Of a DNA stretch of 29,793 nt, positions 26,432-29,793 are shown one piece after another; the stretch's first letter is position 1; each line of letters opens with the position of its first letter. The stretch lies in contig CATJZL010000086.1 of assembly GCA_949745755.1 (NCBI GenBank), forward strand, positions 1 through 29,793, given 5' to 3'. The DNA is from UBA2730 sp022793235. GTDB lineage: Bacteria; Bacillota_I; Bacilli_A; RF39; UBA660. Made by a program: the position numbers and the translations under genes. The notes beneath the pieces are model-generated. The model saw only the letters and a list, made by a program, of their open reading frames with translations. It was not told the origin of the DNA and did no database searches.

Positions 26432-26476
26432 AAAATACAGTGAGTGGAGAATAACACTTTTCTCACTGTATTTTTG
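26432..26476. terminator. Terminator after the TnpV remnant
   Basis: AAAATACAGTGAG (26432-26444) and CTCACTGTATTTT (26462-26474) form a perfect 13-bp stem with a 17-base loop, followed by TT on +. It could act in both directions. Confidence 0.75.
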
Positions 26477-26530
26477 GCTTGCAGATAGTAAAAAAATAAG
26501 GCTTTTCATTAGGCAATAGTGCTACATCGA

Positions 26531-26564
26531 TACCCTGTTGTTTATGCAAGTAAACAGCAGGATA
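26531..26564. repeat. Imperfect hairpin between mobile remnant and DUF3267 gene
   Basis: TACCCTGTTGTTTA and TAAACAGCAGGATA pair over 14 positions with two mismatches (both G-U capable in one strand) around the loop TGCAAG. No T-tract follows, so it is not an obvious terminator; it may be an element end or transfer-origin-like site. Confidence 0.4.
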
Positions 26565-26629
26565 CAAATCTTCATGCTTTTGTGATATACTTTTAATCAG
26601 TAACAAATCGAAATTTGGAGAAATTAAGT

Positions 26630-27259
26630 ATGGATAAAGATAAAAGAAAACTAACAGAAAAAGAATTAAAACGTAAAGAGTGCTTTGAAAAATTCAATTC
26701 TGAAATGCAGCAAAAAGGATATAAAATGAAGAATATAATTATCAATACGCAGCAAGCAAAGCCTTTATGTCTTTTAATTATGCTACCATTTATGGCTTTA
26801 TCATTTTGGATATACTATAATGTGAATGGTTTTAATTTAGATTGTCTTTCGTTGGGATTTGTTGTAGTACTACTTGTGCTTATTTTATGTTTATTCATTT
26901 TGCATGAGTTAATACATGGAGTTACTTGGAGTCTTTTTGCAAAAAATCATTTTCATTCGATTGATTTTGGAATTATATGGAGTAGTTTTTCTCCATACTG
27001 CACTTGTTCAAATCCACTGAAAAAATGGCAATATCTCTTGGGAGTTGCTATGCCTACATTAGTTTTAGGAGGTGGAGTTGCAGTAGTTGCTGTAATGACA
27101 AATCAATTACTTCTGTTTTTTCTGGCAGAATACATGATTCTATCAGGAGGCGGAGATTTTCTAATTATACTGAAAAGTATGTTATACCACACTGATAAGC
27201 AAGAAAGTGTGTATTGTGACCATCCTTACGAATGTGGTTTTGTAGTTTTTGAAAAATAA
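26630..27259 (+). CDS. DUF3267-type membrane protein with HELIH motif
   Basis: A 209-residue integral membrane protein. After a charged N-terminus of about 42 residues come helices near 45-63 and 75-95, the second ending in HELIHG (His92, Glu93, His96), the metallopeptidase-like motif of DUF3267. Next is SIDFGIIWSSFSPYCTC (the family often has a PYxHC-like segment; here it is Thr), then further helices and a cytoplasmic tail. I chose the ATG after TTTGGAG; an in-frame TTG five codons upstream overlaps that site. The role is unknown; the family looks like intramembrane proteases. It follows mobile-element remnants and was probably acquired with them. Confidence 0.82.
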   Translation: MDKDKRKLTEKELKRKECFEKFNSEMQQKGYKMKNIIINTQQAKPLCLLIMLPFMALSFWIYYNVNGFNLDCLSLGFVVVLLVLILCLFILHELIHGVTWSLFAKNHFHSIDFGIIWSSFSPYCTCSNPLKKWQYLLGVAMPTLVLGGGVAVVAVMTNQLLLFFLAEYMILSGGGDFLIILKSMLYHTDKQESVYCDHPYECGFVVFEK

Positions 27260-27407
27260 GAATTTATATTAAATATTAAGAACTATACATAATTAAATAG
27301 CTGTATTTTGGTGAAATGAAAGCGAAAAAGAATTATATTAATTAAGAAAGTATTAAGCATGATTAGTAGAAAAAGTGTTATAATTGAATTAGTTAATGAG
27401 GTCATTT

Positions 27408-28241
27408 ATGGTTATAAAAGAAATACAAGTTAAAGAATATTTAACAAAATCAAATCTTCCTTCAAGTGATTATGTTATTAATCCTTATGTTGGCTGTTTA
27501 CATGGTTGCAAATACTGTTATGCATCATTTATGAAAAGATTTACAGGACATACAGAAGATTGGGGAACTTTTGTAGATATTAAAAGATGTGAAAAGAAAA
27601 TTGATTTGAATAAAATTAGTAAAAAGTCTGTATTTTTATCTTCTGTAACAGATTGTTATAATCCGCTAGAAGAAAAATATAGTCTAACTAGAAATATTTT
27701 AGATCAATTAGTTGAATCAGATTGCTATTTGTCTATTTCTACAAAATCAAAACTAATACTAAGAGATATTGATTTATTAAAGCAAATTAAAAATTTAACT
27801 GTAAGCATGTCAATTAATACTCTTGATGAAAATTTTAGAAAAGATATGGATAATGCAAGTACTATAGAAGACAGGTTAAATACTCTAGAGAAATTGCACA
27901 AGAATGGTATTTATACAGTATTATTTATGTCACCTATATTTCCTTTTATTACAAACTTTAAAGAAATAATAGAAAGATCGAAAAATTATATAGATGAATA
28001 TTGGTTTGAAAATCTTAATTTAAGAGGACAATATAAAACTTATGTAATGGATTATATTAAGAAAAAGTATCCAAAATATTATGATATTTATGTTGCTATT
28101 TATCTAAAAAATGATAAAAAGTATTGGCATGATTTAGCAAATGAAATTAATGATTATTGTGATAAAAATGATATAAATTACATTAATTATTTTTATCATG
28201 AAGAATTGGTTAAAAATAAGAAGAAAAGGAAAAAATCATAG
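27408..28241 (+). CDS. Radical SAM protein, 'mobile pair protein B' type
   Basis: A radical SAM enzyme of 277 residues. Cys30, Cys34 and Cys37 in NPYVGCLHGCKYCYASFMKR form the CxxxCxxC 4Fe-4S site. Later segments (SVTDCYNPLEEKY, STKSKLILRDIDLLK, SINTLDENFRKDMD, FMSPIFPFIT, WFENLNLRGQYK) match, to my recollection, the family called radical SAM mobile pair protein B, which normally sits beside protein A and a MarR-type regulator. Neither partner is here. I chose the ATG after GAGGT; the ATG four codons earlier overlaps that site. The gene is very AT-rich like the host, so any transfer is not recent by composition. Confidence 0.85.
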   Translation: MVIKEIQVKEYLTKSNLPSSDYVINPYVGCLHGCKYCYASFMKRFTGHTEDWGTFVDIKRCEKKIDLNKISKKSVFLSSVTDCYNPLEEKYSLTRNILDQLVESDCYLSISTKSKLILRDIDLLKQIKNLTVSMSINTLDENFRKDMDNASTIEDRLNTLEKLHKNGIYTVLFMSPIFPFITNFKEIIERSKNYIDEYWFENLNLRGQYKTYVMDYIKKKYPKYYDIYVAIYLKNDKKYWHDLANEINDYCDKNDINYINYFYHEELVKNKKKRKKS

Positions 28242-28338
28242 AAAAATATATATCTATGCATGCTAATAAACATATTTTATAATGTATATTCTTGTTTTTA
28301 TATTTTATTCAGTAAAAATCTGTATGGTCTTCTAATAA

Positions 28339-28344
28339 TATAAT
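28339..28344 (+). promoter_or_regulatory. Possible -10 element of the small ORF
   Basis: TATAAT lies 30 bases before the ATG of the 21-codon ORF. No convincing -35 hexamer is seen. Confidence 0.3.
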
Positions 28345-28373
28345 TAGAGCTTTAGGCTTTGGAGGAGGTTTTT

Positions 28374-28439
28374 ATGTTTGAATATATTCGATTTTTAATC
28401 TATTGTATTTGGGAATACTTTGACTATAGAAAGCGCTAA
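28374..28439 (+). CDS. Possible 21-residue small hydrophobic protein
   Basis: ATG follows GGAGGAGG by 5 bases, a near-perfect ribosome binding site, and the frame codes for 21 residues: a hydrophobic/aromatic stretch (FEYIRFLIYCIWEYF) ending in YRKR, then TAA. A terminator stem begins at the stop codon. Such a peptide could insert in the membrane. I know no homologue. The binding site, stop and terminator together support expression; the function is open. Confidence 0.5.
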   Translation: MFEYIRFLIYCIWEYFDYRKR

Positions 28440-28462
28440 TTTAAAACGCTTTTTATTTTACT
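28428..28462. terminator. Terminator shared by the small ORF and the nuclease gene
   Basis: AAAGCG and CGCTTT form a 6-bp stem with an 11-base loop, followed by TTATTTTA on +. It lies at the 3' ends of the two converging genes. Confidence 0.55.
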
Positions 28463-29179
28463 TTCTCCTGTTTTATAGTTTATTTCTATTCCCTCCTGTA
28501 CATTATAGATGTAAACATGAAAACATATTTTTTCACAATGATCTTCTACAGAACTTGCTTCTATTTCCACTCCATTTGCAACTAAATTCTCCTTTTCAAA
28601 AATAGGCGTAACTCTATATAAAACATTTTTTCTTGTTTCCTTTATATAGTTTGCTACTTGATTTTCAAATTCTAACATACCTGTTGTATTCATATATCTA
28701 GTACAAGTGATTAAATTTTTTTCATTGGCATTCTCTCCTGTTAATTGATAGCCTATTAAGTGACATCTATTATACAGATATTTACCATTTACAGTATTGT
28801 ACTTTATGGTATGCCATCCTGAGGGTTTTATCATACCAATACTTCCTCTTTTTTCAGTTGGCATCATTTCTATTCCAATATTTGCAAAGGCCACTCCGCA
28901 TCTATTTAGGTAATCTAGTTCACTATATTTTTCAAAGGAGTTTGTATTATAATCTTCCTTGGTAAAATTTGGTTTATTATTGTTTAGTATTATATAAGGC
29001 ATCCCTTTATATTCTGGTATTTGATCAATACTATAATAAGTATGATTTATGAATGATTGTTGCTTTGTTATATTATTTATATAGGAAATTATTTTTTTTC
29101 TATCATTATAACAAATGATTATTACGATTAATAAACAGGAGACTATAAATTTAATGTCCTTTTGTTTTTTTCTTTTCAT
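28436..29179 (-). CDS. Secreted DNA/RNA non-specific endonuclease
   Basis: A 247-residue nuclease of the beta-beta-alpha-metal (streptococcal nuclease/EndA-like) type, with an N-terminal signal or anchor at about 11-23, so it acts outside the cell. The active-site block is YNRCHLIGYQL with His140 in the place of the catalytic His of DRGH, followed by TGENANEKNLIT and a TRYMN segment carrying the metal-site Asn (about 164). Relatives usually have LITGTRY; here Gly is Cys159. The start follows AAAGGAG. Likely roles are nutrient scavenging from DNA or DNA processing. Confidence 0.9.
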   Translation of the reverse strand: MKRKKQKDIKFIVSCLLIVIIICYNDRKKIISYINNITKQQSFINHTYYSIDQIPEYKGMPYIILNNNKPNFTKEDYNTNSFEKYSELDYLNRCGVAFANIGIEMMPTEKRGSIGMIKPSGWHTIKYNTVNGKYLYNRCHLIGYQLTGENANEKNLITCTRYMNTTGMLEFENQVANYIKETRKNVLYRVTPIFEKENLVANGVEIEASSVEDHCEKICFHVYIYNVQEGIEINYKTGESKIKSVLN

Positions 29180-29277
29180 ATTATTTCTCCTTTATTCTTC
29201 TTCTAAATCTATTTTAACATAGTATAGTGTTTTTATTAAATAAATCTATGTTTCTATTTATAAGGCAATTTCTTTTT

Positions 29278-29307
29278 TTAACACACTTTATTTCTTTTAC
29301 ATATAAT
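29278..29307 (+). promoter_or_regulatory. Promoter of the substrate-binding protein gene
   Basis: TTAACA (29278-29283), an 18-base spacer and TATAAT (29302-29307), followed by AAGGAGG and a TTG start. Confidence 0.55.
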
Positions 29308-29333
29308 ACTGTGAAATAGAAAGGAGGACTATT

Positions 29334-29793
29334 TTGAAAAAAATTATTACATATATTATTGGAATTTTAATATTACTTATTTTAATTTTTGCTATATTAT
29401 TTAATTTCAATAAGGAAGATAAAAAGGAAAAGAAGGTCTCTAAAAAATTAGAGAAAGTTACTGTAGCGGAGGTTGCTCACACTATATTCTATGCTCCTCA
29501 ATATGTAGCTATAGAAAAGGGATATTTTAAAGAAGAAGGACTTGATGTGGAACTTAGTTTAACACCTGGAGCAGATAAGGTGACTGCCGCTGTATTATCG
29601 GGTGATGCTGATATTGGATTTTCAGGAAGTGAAGCCACTATTTATGTTTACAATAGTGGAGAAAAGGACTACTTAAAAACATTTGCACAACTTACCCAAA
29701 AGGATGGTTCCTTTATAGTCTCTAGAAAGAAAATAGACAATTTTACATTGGAGGATTTAAAGGGAAAAACAATTATTGGTGGACGTGTTGGTG
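29334..29793 (+). CDS. ABC transporter substrate-binding protein, SsuA/NMT1 type (3' end beyond window)
   Basis: Only the first 153 codons are present. The start is TTG after AAGGAGGACTATT, which is why an ATG search would miss it. A signal or anchor helix (about 4-24, no lipobox Cys) is followed by a charged linker and a periplasmic-binding fold: VTVAEVAHTIFYAPQYVAIE, KGYFKEEGLDVEL, GADKVTAAVLSGDADIGFSG and LKGKTIIGGRVG. These are hallmarks of the NMT1/SsuA group, which binds nitrate, sulfonates or thiamine-precursor pyrimidines. The ligand cannot be set from this part. The permease and ATPase are expected downstream. Confidence 0.88.
   Translation, partial: MKKIITYIIGILILLILIFAILFNFNKEDKKEKKVSKKLEKVTVAEVAHTIFYAPQYVAIEKGYFKEEGLDVELSLTPGADKVTAAVLSGDADIGFSGSEATIYVYNSGEKDYLKTFAQLTQKDGSFIVSRKKIDNFTLEDLKGKTIIGGRVG

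Noticed and set aside
26204..26509. 101-codon frame on - across the TnpV remnant and terminator.
   Set aside because: It runs through the 13-bp terminator stem and is a shadow of the TnpV frame.

Overview
The window is strongly AT-rich (T-rich on the + strand because most genes lie on the - strand). It suggests an anaerobic, low-GC Bacillota, probably a host-associated and possibly uncultured gut lineage. The support is pyruvate:ferredoxin oxidoreductase, a U32 pair (TrhP1/TrhP2-like) linked to a dGTPase and GreA, SpaA-type sortase substrates, and strong AGGAGG/GGGGG ribosome binding sites. TGA behaves as a stop, so this is not a Mycoplasma-type code. I cannot fix the class.

Layout. 241-3207 (-): a surface operon with its own promoter, coding for a thioester-domain adhesin, a sortase and a membrane protein. 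3216-8642 (-): two paralogous ~715-residue proteins of unknown function, with an array of four promoterless coding cassettes (A-D) between them. 8703-9920 (-): a membrane-anchored or secreted protein with two related modules. 9995-17274 (-): a housekeeping run of metallophosphoesterase, TrhP1-like, TrhP2-like, dGTPase, membrane HExxH protein, GreA and a beta-lactamase-fold hydrolase. 17347-18080: a second array of three cassettes (E-G). 18340-21771 (-): PFOR. 21772-22226: a decayed GreA remnant on +. 22227-25471 (-): an ABC exporter (two permeases and an ATPase). 25472-27260: a scar of mobile DNA (TnpV remnant, a Cys-rich remnant, hairpins) and a DUF3267 membrane protein. 27408-28241 (+): an orphan 'radical SAM mobile pair B' type protein. 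28374-28439 (+): a possible 21-residue small protein. 28436-29179 (-): a secreted non-specific nuclease. 29334-end (+): a truncated SsuA/NMT1-type substrate-binding lipid- or membrane-anchored protein.

The main discovery candidate is the pair of cassette arrays. Seven units of about 150 bp, all on the - strand, each start at the same DNA word (C)TTTTACGGTGAT and keep the same word GGAAGTCGGTT near their 3' end. Between those words each codes for a different version of one small domain: FYGD, a Trp, a G-rich turn, a second Trp, GxF, and (D/E)GSRL. None has a start codon or ribosome binding site, in-frame stops precede the units checked, and one is frameshifted. They look like silent donor cassettes for the variable C-terminus of an expressed surface protein, by analogy with pilS or vls. 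That expressed protein is not in this window. Every cassette boundary, including the two outer ends of each array (n+1 sites for n cassettes), carries an inverted repeat of 7-9 bp arms spanning 53-61 bp. The arm sequences differ between sites but stay complementary within each site.
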